From: Dendrolimus kikuchii
Taxonomy: Eukaryota; Arthropoda; Insecta; Lepidoptera; Lasiocampidae
Direction: 5' to 3'
Assembly (NCBI GenBank): GCA_019925095.2
Contig: CM034405.1
Span: 8,816,401 to 8,880,400, forward strand
Length of the DNA stretch: 64,000 bases
Part shown: positions 54,600-64,000 of the stretch, piece after piece
Layout of the letters: each line of letters begins with the position of its first letter
Position numbering within the stretch: position 1 is the stretch's first letter
Translations under genes and position numbers: made by a program
The notes under the pieces: model-generated
The model's input: the letters and a program-made list of their open reading frames with translations, nothing else
Database searches by the model: none
What the model was told of the DNA's origin: nothing

Positions 54600-55244
54600 A
54601 CTAATACTATCCTATCTAAAATAAAACTAAGACATTTTAAACTAATGCAATAATGGAAAACTTAACTTAGTTATGTTGTAATTCTTCCTATAATATCTCA
54701 AGACTATTAGCAGAATACTCAGCCTAGGACTTTCTTTTTGGTCTATGGACTTTGAAAAACATTTCGTGACTTAATCTCCGTATGGACCAGATAACTTGTT
54801 TATTCAGCTTCAATTTATTGTTTTAAAGATCTTGATACGAGCACTTCTCGCTGAGATATCGGTCTTTGAATGGAACAAGATCATTTTGCTTTTGATTTTA
54901 TCAGTATCTCAGAAGCAATTATCGCACAAAAAGTTCAAGGTGGGTTTCGAAAACTTGAATAAGTTTTATAAAAGGATCAATCATTAACTCTTCAAAAAAT
55001 ACATTGTGTGTGTGCAGTTCACACGCAGTAGAAGTTAAACTTCAGAGAATATACTCACAGATAATTCTTCTATAACTTTTATTAACATAAATATAATTCC
55101 TTTAGCCTGCATCCGTCAATATTATAATACAAAATAAAATTCTTAAGTATGACTTTCAATTTTTCACTATTTTAGTGTAAAAAATATTATTGTCAGTTTT
55201 ATTTGGAGTTTCGTTTGGATTGACCAGCGCCTTGGGGCTTTCTA
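54600..55244. other. Gene-free AT-rich DNA
   Basis: No feature recognised. Confidence 0.5.
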
Positions 55245-55884
55245 AAAAAGCGAGTACGATCTGTTCAACCACCTCCAAAAAACATCAGGGAGCTTAAACG
55301 TGTGATCTCGGCTGAATGGGAAAAAATTTCAGAGGATATCATCAAAAACCTGGTGGAAAGCATGCCAAGACGATTACATGCCGTAATCGCTGCAAGGGGA
55401 GGTCATAATCGTTATTAATTATTATTTTTAATGTCTTTTTTTATCAAAATACCAGCTGACCCGGCAAACTTCGTACCGCCTCAGAATACATAAATAAAAA
55501 AACTGAATGATAATTACAGAATGTTTCAACTTTAGTAAAAAATGTGGTCAAAACTTAACCGGAACGAACATCAAACGTTAGACATTCAAAATCAAAAAAA
55601 TGAAAAAAAAACACTTTAATTAATTCAATTTAATGTAATTTCTGAACGACTTTTAAATTTAATTGATTTCAAAACGACGGGACAAACATCAAATGTTTGA
55701 CAGGTAGGAATAGTTTCTAAGGGAAAGCGAAATTATTGTTTAAACTATATACCAAGCATTTTTTCATATTTATTCACCTTTTAAACCTTCCCTGGACTTC
55801 CACAAATAATTCAAATCCAAAATTAGCCAAATCAGTCCAGCCGTTCTCGGGTTTTAGCGAGACTAACGAACAGCAATTGTTTTG

Positions 55885-55932
<48 letters not shown>

Positions 55933-56045
55933 TATAGACTAAAAATACTCGTAGTCTTAATTTCATTTCAAAAAAGTGTCCATTTTAATACGACTCTCTA
56001 ATACATTGACTAAAACACCGATTCCAGGATTTAAGTGTTAAAAAC
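55245..56045 (+). pseudogene. Tc1-family relic, second copy
   Basis: 55245-55425 encodes VRSVQPPPKNIRELKRVISA and MPRRLHAVIAARGGHNRY, the C-terminus of the Tc1 protein at 30103-30705. The terminal repeat lies at 55945-56045 (ACTCGTAGTCTTAATTTCAT, ACACCGATTCCAGGATTTAA). About 485 bp of another repeat lie between. Confidence 0.8.
55452..55938. repeat. Dispersed repeat with (TA)n tail inside Tc1 relic
   Basis: It starts CAGCTGACCCGGCAAACTTC and ends with TCAGTCCAGCCGTTCTCGGG and a (TA)n run at 55885-55931. Tc1 sequence is continuous on both sides when compared with 30095-30115. Confidence 0.65.
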
Positions 56046-57388
56046 TATATTCTAATTGATAATAAGAAGTTCAAAATCCGTAGAAAAGCCAATGACTGTA
56101 AGGTGTCCGTTTTTTAATTGCAATAAAGTGTATATTCCTATTTCATCTTAGCATCGATTAGAAATTGATTGCGGCTGATTTCTGATCTTCGCCGCCTACA
56201 AGATTTAGTTCTAAAAGAAGATATGTACCTACCTAATTCATTTAATTATTTACTAATTTGCCATTCGGACAGATTTATTTGCGTAGGTAGTAAGCTTTTG
56301 AAAAAATATCTTTCAAATAAATATTTATTTAAATCTTTTTCCGTGCTGAAATGTAAATACAGAGTGCGCTTTGAAGAGTATCTTAATGTTGCATCATTTA
56401 TCAGAGTAACCCAGGAATGTTGGAGTTATAAAACATTATCATAGTTACGTAAGGAGAACACTGCTCTGTTTAGTATCCTTACTAATACTATATAAATACG
56501 GTGCTTTTATTTATTTTAGCCTTCTTAATGCTTGCTAATACCTAAACTGATTTGTAAAAAAATCAGTCCCACGATAACTCGACGCGCAGTGTTACCAACT
56601 CCAAAAAATTTACATTACCCATATAGAGTAACCTAATACCCTATAAATTGTGAGACTTAAGTTCCACACAGAGTTGCAGTTTATAAAAGCTGTACTAATT
56701 TAAGAGAAAAATAATAGATAAGGCTGAGCCAGATGCAATGTATGTATTCGCTAACACGATGACAGAAGGAATAAATAATAGTTAAAGTTAATGAAATATT
56801 TAAATACTTTTCTAAAAGTCGCCAGTGCTTTGATAATAAGTAAACGTAGGTTTTAACAGTTTTAACACAAATAAATAGTAATACAAAACGTAAATTGTTC
56901 TTTTTACGGTAAAGTTTTCAAGTAATTGTGGCTATTTAAAGGTTTTTGAGGGTTTAATATTTTTGGAAGTTGGTAACTCTGCTCGTCAAGTTATTACATA
57001 CACACAGTAAAGTTTTCTTAAAGACAAAAAAGGTGTTTCAGAAAGTAAAGAAAGCCAGTGAAACTCCCTAATCCAAAGTAATATATATACTCGTATATAC
57101 CTATATTATACATAGGTATATACAGAACAATATATGGAAATGAGAAAAGGACATCGCATAAACTGGATAATATCTCTCTAGATTATCCGATATAAAGCGT
57201 TCAAAGTCAATACCGGCATAAATGCGGGGGTGGGGGGACTTCCTAGATAGGGATTGCCCCTATGAACTTATATGTTCAAAAATCAGTAACTAAATATCCC
57301 TATTATTAATATTATAAATGCGAAAGCAACTCTGTCTATCTGTTACGCTTTCACCGAAAAACTACTGGACCGATTTGGCTGAAATTCA

Positions 57389-57390
<2 letters not shown>
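56046..57390. other. Gene-free AT-rich DNA
   Basis: No domain in the few short frames (for example the 91-codon frame at 56169). The end, 57300-57390, is a dispersed repeat with TTATAAATGCGAAAGCAACT and CGATTTGGCTGAAATTC. Confidence 0.5.
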
Positions 57391-57436
<46 letters not shown>

Positions 57437-57492
57437 GTATATATATGTATATATATATGTATATATATGTATATATATGTATATATATATGT

Positions 57493-57532
<40 letters not shown>
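57391..57532. repeat. (TA)n microsatellite with TG/GTA variants
   Basis: About 140 bp of TA repeats with periodic TATATGTATA interruptions. Confidence 0.95.
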
Positions 57533-58345
57533 GATGCCGAGGATGAACATAGGATACTGTTTGTTCGGAAAAATGGAACAGTTTCCGGGATAAAAATATA
57601 TTTGTTTCTCTGTTTGTTATGCTTTTACGGAAAACTATTAGAATGTTTTGGCTGAAATTCGGTATAGGTATATGTAACTAGAGGTTTCAGCGCGGGTAAA
57701 TCTCTAGTGCGTACCTACCTCTTGTATAAAAAGCAGGCGGTACAGGTTACATTGTATTAATTTGTTATGTATTTGCCCCCGGAAGATTCACTTGACTTTA
57801 TAGCACAAACTATCACATCCCCCGTCTATCTGTAAACTACATAAATGACAAAACTTGACAAAAATACACAAAATAGGCAAAATGAACATATGTACCGAAT
57901 TTCAGCAAATCGGTCTAATAGTGTTTCCATAAAAGCATAACAAACAGAGAGTCAATTGTATTTTTATAATAGAAATTCCCATTTTTCGGAATAAAAATTT
58001 CCTGGAAGAGATTGCTTTAAGCGATAAGGCTTATTGTCATCATGACAATATTGTTGCATTTTTTGAAATTGTATATTTGATGAGCAATAAGTGTAATTTT
58101 GGTGATTTTAGTCTTTTATACTGTACAAATACAATATGTCTGTAGACTGAATTTCTAAGACTCATACCTGGCTAATGACTACCATAAAGATTACAATACA
58201 CAATGGGCTATTTTTCCAATCACAAATTTTAAATACAAAGTAAACAAAAGAAGACAGTCATAAATAGTTTCAATATTATTAGCTCAAACGCCGGCGGGTA
58301 ATAAATGTGCTTTGTCTACAGGTATGCAGGTGGCCCAAATTGTAA
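57533..58345. repeat. Dispersed repeats
   Basis: 57560-57990 contains GGTTTCAGCGCGGGTAAATC, TTTGCCCCCGGAAGATTCAC and CAGCAAATCGGTCTAATAGT, the family at 37335 and 8954. 58130-58345 matches 48360-48530. Confidence 0.6.
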
Positions 58346-59140
58346 CAGTACGTTGTAAATATAAGAAGAAATAATTCGGTCTGTGACACAAATAAATATA
58401 CTGTGATACAACTACAATTACTCTGCTCCGCAATATGTAGTACATATAATAAAAATAAATACATACAATAAATTAAATAATATAAACTTATTATAACAAC
58501 TGAACTCAAGTGAAGAAGAAGGGAAAGTGAGGAGCAGCTGCATTTCATGCCCATTAATCAGGTACGTGCTTGCTCAATCTCACATTCCCATTTGAATTGC
58601 CCAACATTTCTTTTCCTACGAAATCGACATAGTCCATTGTTATCCTAAATGCATCCGCCGTAACTGTCATTTTACCTATTTTCGTCATTTTTTGCCATTT
58701 TTGTAGTTTACGGATTATAGACGAGATTAGACACATAGGCTGTTATTTTTATCGCAAAAATAAAACGAGAACGGGTTCAAATAGATGATGACAGTTTGAA
58801 TGGGAGACCAATAATATCCAAGTTTATAGATAAATTCATCACCTATAAAAATGCGATAGTGGCTCGGTCTGTCTATCTGTGATATAATTTGAAGAAAAAA
58901 CTACTGGAGTACTGGATTGGTTTTGCGGTAATTTTATTTAATGTAGTTTTAATATCGAAAATAGACATAGATAGGTACTTTTTATCCCGGGACATCAAAC
59001 AGTTTGCAATATAAAATAAAGTGAACCTGCCGGGGGCAAATAGCACTGACTAAATGTTATACAATGTAACCTGTATTAATGCTTGCTCTGTAAACTAGAG
59101 GCACGTACCAGGGATCGACACGCGGCGCAGTCTCGGGGAA
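58346..59140. other. Gene-free DNA with repeat tails
   Basis: 58660-58720 has a short TTTTCGTCATTTTTTGCCAT array related to the 9-bp array; 59010-59110 is an inverted copy of the GCCCCCGG family. Otherwise nothing. Confidence 0.5.
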
Positions 59141-59659
59141 AACTCTGTTCTATACATAAAGCTTGATTTATTTGTGTTTATATATACGAAGAAGTTATAT
59201 AACATGGACAAATTGTCTAGATATCTAGAGAAAAATAATGTGTTAACCGTTAGGCAGTTATATATATACGATATAACTCTAAAACAACATAAAATTACAC
59301 CAAAACGTGACAATATTAGTGATAAGAAACGTGCTGTAACCAACATATTGCCAACTCTAATGTTCCGTACTGGCCTTGCAAGACGGCAGCAATGCTATAT
59401 GTCTGTGACACTATATAACACGATAAATAAACAAATCAATATACAGGGACTCACTAGTCAGGAAGTTAAAATTAAACTAAAAACCTGGCTACTTACCCTT
59501 GACTACGCTACCACCGAAGCACTGTTTTAATCTATTTATCTTAATAGTAACCGTACTGTACATAAATCATTACACATATACACAAAACACATAAACAACA
59601 CACACTCACACACACATACTCATACAACACATACACTCACACACACACTCACACACACT

Positions 59660-59691
<32 letters not shown>

Positions 59692-59930
59692 TACGATGTG
59701 CGCGCGGGCGCGCGCTCACGTACATCCACACCATTCGCTTACTCACTAGACATAAACACTGTTACCGACTTGTATTTTTTGTGTTTAAAAGTACATACTA
59801 ATGTAAGAGGGCACTGATTCCCGAATCACAGGCTTCATGCCTAGTTCGGGAGTTAGGGACTTCAATAAGTTATTATATCAGATTTTTTGGCAATAAAGAT
59901 TTATTATTATTATATTATATTTATCTAAAA
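59141..59930 (+). pseudogene. Non-LTR retrotransposon 3' end (RT C-terminus plus 3' UTR)
   Basis: 59203-59530 encodes MDKLSRYLEKNNVLTVRQLY, LMFRTGLARRQQCYMSVTLY and LKTWLLTLDYATTEALF, a terminal RT-like segment of an insect LINE, ending in TAA. Behind it come a (CA)n/(GC)n run (59575-59720), a hairpin around TCCCGAATCACAGGCTTC, an AATAAA and a (TTA)n tail at 59900. 5'-truncated. The frame of about 110 codons is intact, so it is fairly young. The clade is not assigned. Confidence 0.65.
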
Positions 59931-60295
59931 ATATATTTATCGAGTTTTTCTCGAAAGCGCCATTTTGCAAGTACTGCGTTTGCTATAAAAAGGACAAAGA
60001 AGGGCCAATTACAGTGGGATTTCGTCTCTTTACATTCTAATAATATGTTCTGGGCCCTGCAAGTTCAATTTATTACCTATTTGAATATTTGTCTCGTATA
60101 GACTTCGGTACTGATCAACTCATTTAATTAATATTTTAGATATTAAAACAACACAATATATCTTTTACTTTTTCGTGTAAGTATGTTTCAGGGTTTTAAG
60201 AATATGAATATAAAGTCCAAGTCACTCGCGAACGAAGTTACGGCCACAGATAGTTTTAAATAAATTTATCAAAAATAACACACAGTGTAATTTCT
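59931..60295. other. Gene-free AT-rich DNA
   Basis: Nothing recognised. Confidence 0.5.
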
Positions 60296-60396
60296 AGCGG
60301 TCTTATTCATAGAGTGTTAGAGTAAGTTTAAACGCTTCTTTATGGTTCTTAAAGAAGCGTTCAAACTTACTCTAACTCTCTATGAATAAGACCGCT
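60296..60396. repeat. Snap-back (foldback) repeat, copy 2
   Basis: A 101-bp palindrome from AGCGGTCTTATTCATAGAG to CTCTATGAATAAGACCGCT. The two 47-base arms differ at only two positions by eye, with a short loop TGGTTCT. Same element as 39403-39525. Confidence 0.9.
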
Positions 60397-60935
60397 GATC
60401 TATAGGCAGTTTAATATGATATTTTTAATCAAATATGAAATTAAATAATATATAAAAATAATAATAAAGCGCCGAAAGACAAGTGCTTTTGATGAAAGAA
60501 TGTAATTGGCTTAGCAATACACCTGAATAAACAAGAAATATCTATTTAAGATATAAACAATATTCTATTTTAGAATAATCACGTTAAAGAACGCAAAACA
60601 ACATTACTTTATCTTTATAATAACTAAACTTTTAGGAATACTTAAAATTAAGCACCTGATTTCTCACTTTTGTTTAGAATAATTGTCAAAATTATGTATG
60701 TCGATATAGAAGACGATTTATAGTGATGACTGAAACTTATGTAAGGATTGCGTGGAGTCAGGGGTATCTAAATATAGTGAAACCCTAACCAAATATATTC
60801 GTTGTGCCTATTGAAAATATATTGGAGTTCAAAGCTTTACACACATGTCAATCTTAGTCCAGTCTCTTAGATAATTTTAAAGGATATGAAATAACTCGTA
60901 ATTTTTTTTGGGCGGGTAAGTTCCCATACATGCTT
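60397..60935. other. Gene-free AT-rich DNA
   Basis: Nothing recognised. Confidence 0.5.
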
Positions 60936-60944
60936 ATATTATAT

Positions 60945-61026
<82 letters not shown>

Positions 61027-61052
61027 CACACATATATATATAATATATATTA
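60936..61052. repeat. (TA)n microsatellite
   Basis: Almost uninterrupted TA from 60950 to 61022, with ATATTATATT and CACACATATA borders. Confidence 0.95.
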
Positions 61053-62265
61053 TCCCGGTGCTTACGGAATACCTATATTTCCGACTAACATAAAACATGT
61101 ACATTTACACAAGCGAAACCACCCAAACAGACTGGAACAACGAATGATATTGTAGTAGGGTAGTTGGCTAACGTACCTGTATCTCTTTGTAATGACTTGG
61201 AATCAAATCTTGACCGGGAAACATTCTAGCTGGTATAAGTACAAATTGCTACAATTACCATGTCTTGTGTTGATAGTATAGGTAAACGTCGTGAATTAAC
61301 CTCTATGTCCAGATAATCAGGGTGTGATACCCGCTAATCCGCCTCGGACAAGCATGACTGGTAGGTAAGTAGATATATTTTTCGTTCCTTGAAATGGGGA
61401 GGCCCATACTAGCAATGGGAAGAGCAGATATTATTTTAGTACCCAAGATGTTTAAACAGTACAAAAGACAACAAGTTGGTGTATACAATTTACAAAGAAA
61501 TGACCGACTTATATTTTTAGAAATATAGCGATAATCCATTCCCATATTTTCGGAATTACATTTCCCAGGGGTGTGGAAGTGAGTACTTAAGTCTTTAACG
61601 TAATTGCTGGACAAAGTCCCCAGGCGACACTTGTTCGTCCAATAGCAGACATGATTGATTGGTAGGCAGCGCAAGAACACGTTACAGGCATTTCTACGAC
61701 ACTACGGGTTTCAATTTCATTATCGCTAATGGATATAATGTTGTATATATTTTGTCTTATGGCCTATTACTTTTTCAAGCTACACAATGATCGATATAAT
61801 TAAGTGTAACAATAATTTAAACGAATTGCAAAAATTAATGGCAGAATATATGCAAGCATACATAAAAGCAGTTCCAATTATCTAAATCCTTTTTACATTT
61901 TAGAGAATGGAACACAATTCTAAAATATGTTTTTTTTTTTTATATCCTCAATAGGTACTGCGAAAGTAACAAATGACTTACAGAAATAATCAAAAGACTA
62001 TGAGTTGCTGAATGTACTAGCCGAAAATCTTTACGGTGTTGCGCATCATCGCTTTGGAATTACGTATTACGTTAATCCAATAAGCGCGTTCGTTTGTAGG
62101 TAGGTATGTCAGTGTTGCGTTTGTAAATCTATGACGTGTACGCGAAGTTGATCGGTTTAGTGTGGTAAGCTTAGCGGGAATAGCGCGGGAGTCCGCGCAC
62201 CGGACGTCGTCGGGATACGTTACGTAGCCGGCCACTTGTCCGTCGCACTCGTTTCAGCGATTCGC
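61053..62265. other. Upstream region of the InaF-like gene
   Basis: 61053-62080 is AT-rich. A 125-codon minus-strand frame at 61303-61680 has no recognisable domain and is not called. From about 62080 the composition becomes CpG-rich (GCGCGGGAGTCCGCGCACCG, GACGTCGTCGGGATACG), as expected close to a promoter. Confidence 0.45.
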
Positions 62266-62356
62266 GGATGCCACACGCGGCACACGCGGCCATATATTTA
62301 TATAAGGTTTTCGCTGAAAAGTTATTCAACACAGGGAAACATGTAGTGGTAGAACG
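62266..62356 (+). promoter_or_regulatory. Putative core promoter / 5' leader of InaF-like gene
   Basis: TATTTATATAAGG at 62294-62306 follows a CpG-rich stretch and precedes the ATG by about 50 bases, a reasonable TATA position for a start near 62325-62335. This is an inference from spacing only. Confidence 0.35.
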
Positions 62357-62645
62357 ATGTCAGTGTGCGGTCAGAATGGTCAGGGAGAGGATGACTGCGC
62401 TCCGGAGGAGATGGGCGCCTCGGTCCGCGACTTGTATAAACAGAAGCCTGCCAGCAAAGTGGTGCGGGTGTTGACCGTGCTGGCTTACCTGCTATCGGTG
62501 TCCCTCGCTGCAATCCTGCTCTCTGTCTACTACGTCTGCGTATGGAAGTCACCAGATCTGCCGCACTTGAACAATACCGAGCCGGCCGCACTCGTGCAGC
62601 CTCTTCAAAATCAAACTGACAACATGACATACGAAAATTTTACTG
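62357..62645 (+). CDS. InaF-motif-containing membrane protein, first coding exon
   Basis: 96 codons from ATG to the donor ACTG|GTAAGT. Residues 1-37 are hydrophilic (DLYKQKPASKVVR). Residues about 38-62 form one membrane span, VLTVLAYLLSVSLAAILLS then VYYVCVW. The outside/lumenal part is rich in Asn-x-Thr (NNTE, NQTD, NMTY, NFTG). KPASKVVRVLTVLAYLLSVS followed by LAAI and YYVxVW matches the InaF motif as I remember it; the Drosophila founding member supports TRP channel function in photoreceptors. Later exons were not found before the window end, so the gene probably continues beyond it. Confidence 0.75.
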
Positions 62646-63214
62646 GTAAGTATAGCGAACAACATGTCACTTATTATTTTTTTAATTAAATAAGTTCTAA
62701 ACTAAACCATTTGTGGATCGGCTTATTTGATATTTTTAAAGAAAAAAGGAAATTGGTTTGAGCTAACTATAATTTAAATAATTATTCTTAAAAACGGAAC
62801 TTATGCGTGAATCGAAATATTATTATCCAATGCGGGAATTTAGGTTTTTATTCATTCCAATTTCCAAAATAAATGAGATTTAATAAAACTTTAAGTATTA
62901 TTTAATAATAATCATTTAAAATTGATTTCGGACTAGTCGTGTGTTATCCTATCATTTTTTAAAGTTCATCTTTCTTTCGAGCCTCCCTTTGAAAGTTTAA
63001 ATTTTCAATAAAATATTTTCACAAACTTAGCACCACGCGTGCACATAGGTACATATACACAATACACTTCTGTTAATGTCCAAACTTAACAGCTACAGAG
63101 ATGGTAGTAGTTCCTGACATAATTAACGGTGACGTAGACAAAACCCCCACCATATAGGTTCTTATCTTTTGGGATTCGAACCCTGAAAATTCATTAGCGG
63201 GTTAAAAAATATTA
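62646..63214. other. Intron of the InaF-like gene (start)
   Basis: AT-rich. On the minus strand 63165-63190 contains CAGGGTTCGAATCCCAAAAG, a consensus B box of a tRNA-derived SINE whose 5' half appears to be lost at the LINE tail that follows. Confidence 0.4.
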
Positions 63215-63425
63215 TTTTATTGTATGAATTCAGCAGACAGGCAGATGGCCCACCTGATGGAAAGCGGCTACCATCGCCTATATACAATTTGTAACACCAA
63301 AGGTGCTACCAATGTGCTGCCGTCCTCTAAAGAAAAACTGGAACCTGGTCACTAATGCCGGAACACAACTCAATATTGTTATGGCGACATACTCTAGACC
63401 GGGGATGGTAGCCATCCAGACGGGT
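63215..63425 (-). repeat. CR1/Jockey-like LINE 3' tail
   Basis: GAATTCAGCAGACAGGCAGA, CTACCATCGCCTATATACAA, TGCTGCCGTCCTCTAAAG and ATGCCGGAACACAACTCAAT match the 4464-4640 copy. Confidence 0.75.
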
Positions 63426-63880
63426 AAATAAATAATAAATAAGTAAATAAATGTCAAATTGTAAGTGAAAACTGCTATTTATACAATGCCCAATCATAAG
63501 TTACCTTTTGGAAATTTTAGTACACTAATGACAGGTATTTATGTTTTTTTTCTATATTCGCGGACTTCAATTAAACAAGCTCATTTCAACCAAAGGAAAC
63601 AAAGATGTACTCGTAGGCTTCTTGAAAGTGATTATTTTGTTATGTGAATTTTTATAATATAATCATGTATTGCGTACTTTTTAAATGGAACTAATATGAT
63701 AAACTATTGTAGTTTATTATAAATACATACCTTTAGTTGTATAGTGGTTAACATATAATATCTACTAAATCATCTATTTCCCTAATCGCTTTGAGATTTT
63801 TGTAAAATTGAGATCTTCATAGAAAGACGAATGAACGAATATAACGAAAACATAAGACTTTCTTTTTGTCTTTTTCTTTT
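63426..63880. other. Gene-free AT-rich DNA
   Basis: Nothing recognised. Confidence 0.5.
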
Positions 63881-64000
63881 TTTATTGCAGGAGTTCAGCA
63901 GACAAGCAGACGGCCCACTGGATGGAAAGCGGTTACCGTCGCCTATGGACATTTGCAACACCAAAGGTGCTACAAATGCGCTGCTGCTCTCTTAAGTGAG
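63881..64000 (-). repeat. CR1/Jockey-like LINE 3' tail, cut by the window end
   Basis: T-rich run, then GGAGTTCAGCAGACAAGCAG, GTCGCCTATGGACATTTGCA and GCTACAAATGCGCTGCTGCT. This is the same tail, very close in sequence to 4464-4560. Confidence 0.75.

Noticed and set aside
59575..59720. Possible telomere or CRISPR-like short repeat array
   Set aside because: It is a CA/GC microsatellite in a LINE 3' UTR, without spacers.
61303..61680. 125-codon minus-strand frame
   Set aside because: No domain, no codon bias and no splice context; likely chance in noncoding DNA, possibly an old repeat.

Overview
The window looks like insect nuclear DNA, most probably from a moth or butterfly. It is AT-rich and short exons are separated by long introns. 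The intergenic and intronic DNA is packed with nested transposable elements of kinds common in Lepidoptera: R1-like, RTE-like, CR1/Jockey-like and restriction-like-endonuclease LINEs, Penelope-like elements, BEL/Pao, Tc1 and tRNA-derived SINEs. No bacterial, viral or CRISPR features were seen. Species identity is an inference.

The backbone is a head-to-tail pair of paralogous genes for a luciferase-like / 4-coumarate-CoA-ligase-like acyl-CoA synthetase of the ANL adenylate-forming superfamily, both on the + strand. Copy 1 (1294-14960) can be assembled into nine exons with GT/AG borders that give 542 residues. It has every core motif, the C-terminal catalytic lysine and a final SKL peroxisomal signal. 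Copy 2 (29652-51834) has eight exons. Exons 2-7 have exactly the same lengths and phases as copy 1. Its exon 8 leaves the homologous sequence near its 3' end and runs into a stop, and no exon 9 (catalytic lysine, SKL) can be seen in the remaining 12 kb. Copy 2 is therefore either a recently truncated paralogue or a gene with a new C-terminus.

Region by region. 1-1290: end of an RLE-type LINE, a (TA)n run and the copy 1 leader. 1.4-14.9 kb: copy 1, whose introns hold Penelope, R1-like, pogo-like and CR1-like debris plus tandem repeats. 15.3-18.2 kb: a long RLE-type LINE relic on the minus strand with a zinc finger, RT and nuclease. 18.5-23.5 kb: a three-level nest (DNA-type repeat, then R1-like LINE, then CR1-like fragment) with target duplications. 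23.6-25.4 kb: a Penelope-like element with inverted 257-bp ends and a GIY-YIG endonuclease. 28.1-29.0 kb: another R1-like relic. 29.65-51.8 kb: copy 2, whose introns hold a Tc1 pseudogene, a transposon with 391-bp inverted ends abutting exon 2, an RTE-like insertion with a target duplication, a shrunken BEL element with LTRs, snap-back hairpins and a SINE. 52.7-54.1 kb: a small three-exon THAP-domain gene on the minus strand. 55-61 kb: Tc1, LINE and (TA)n repeats. 62.36 kb: first coding exon of an InaF-motif membrane protein that continues past what can be traced.

Apart from the two synthetases, the THAP gene and the InaF-like exon, essentially every recognisable coding stretch belongs to a mobile element. 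I found no convincing new multi-gene system. The points most worth a second look are the truncated second synthetase, the 391-bp inverted-repeat transposon beside its exon 2, the hammerhead-like core in the Penelope ends, the single-frame BEL derivative, and the perfect or near-perfect hairpins.
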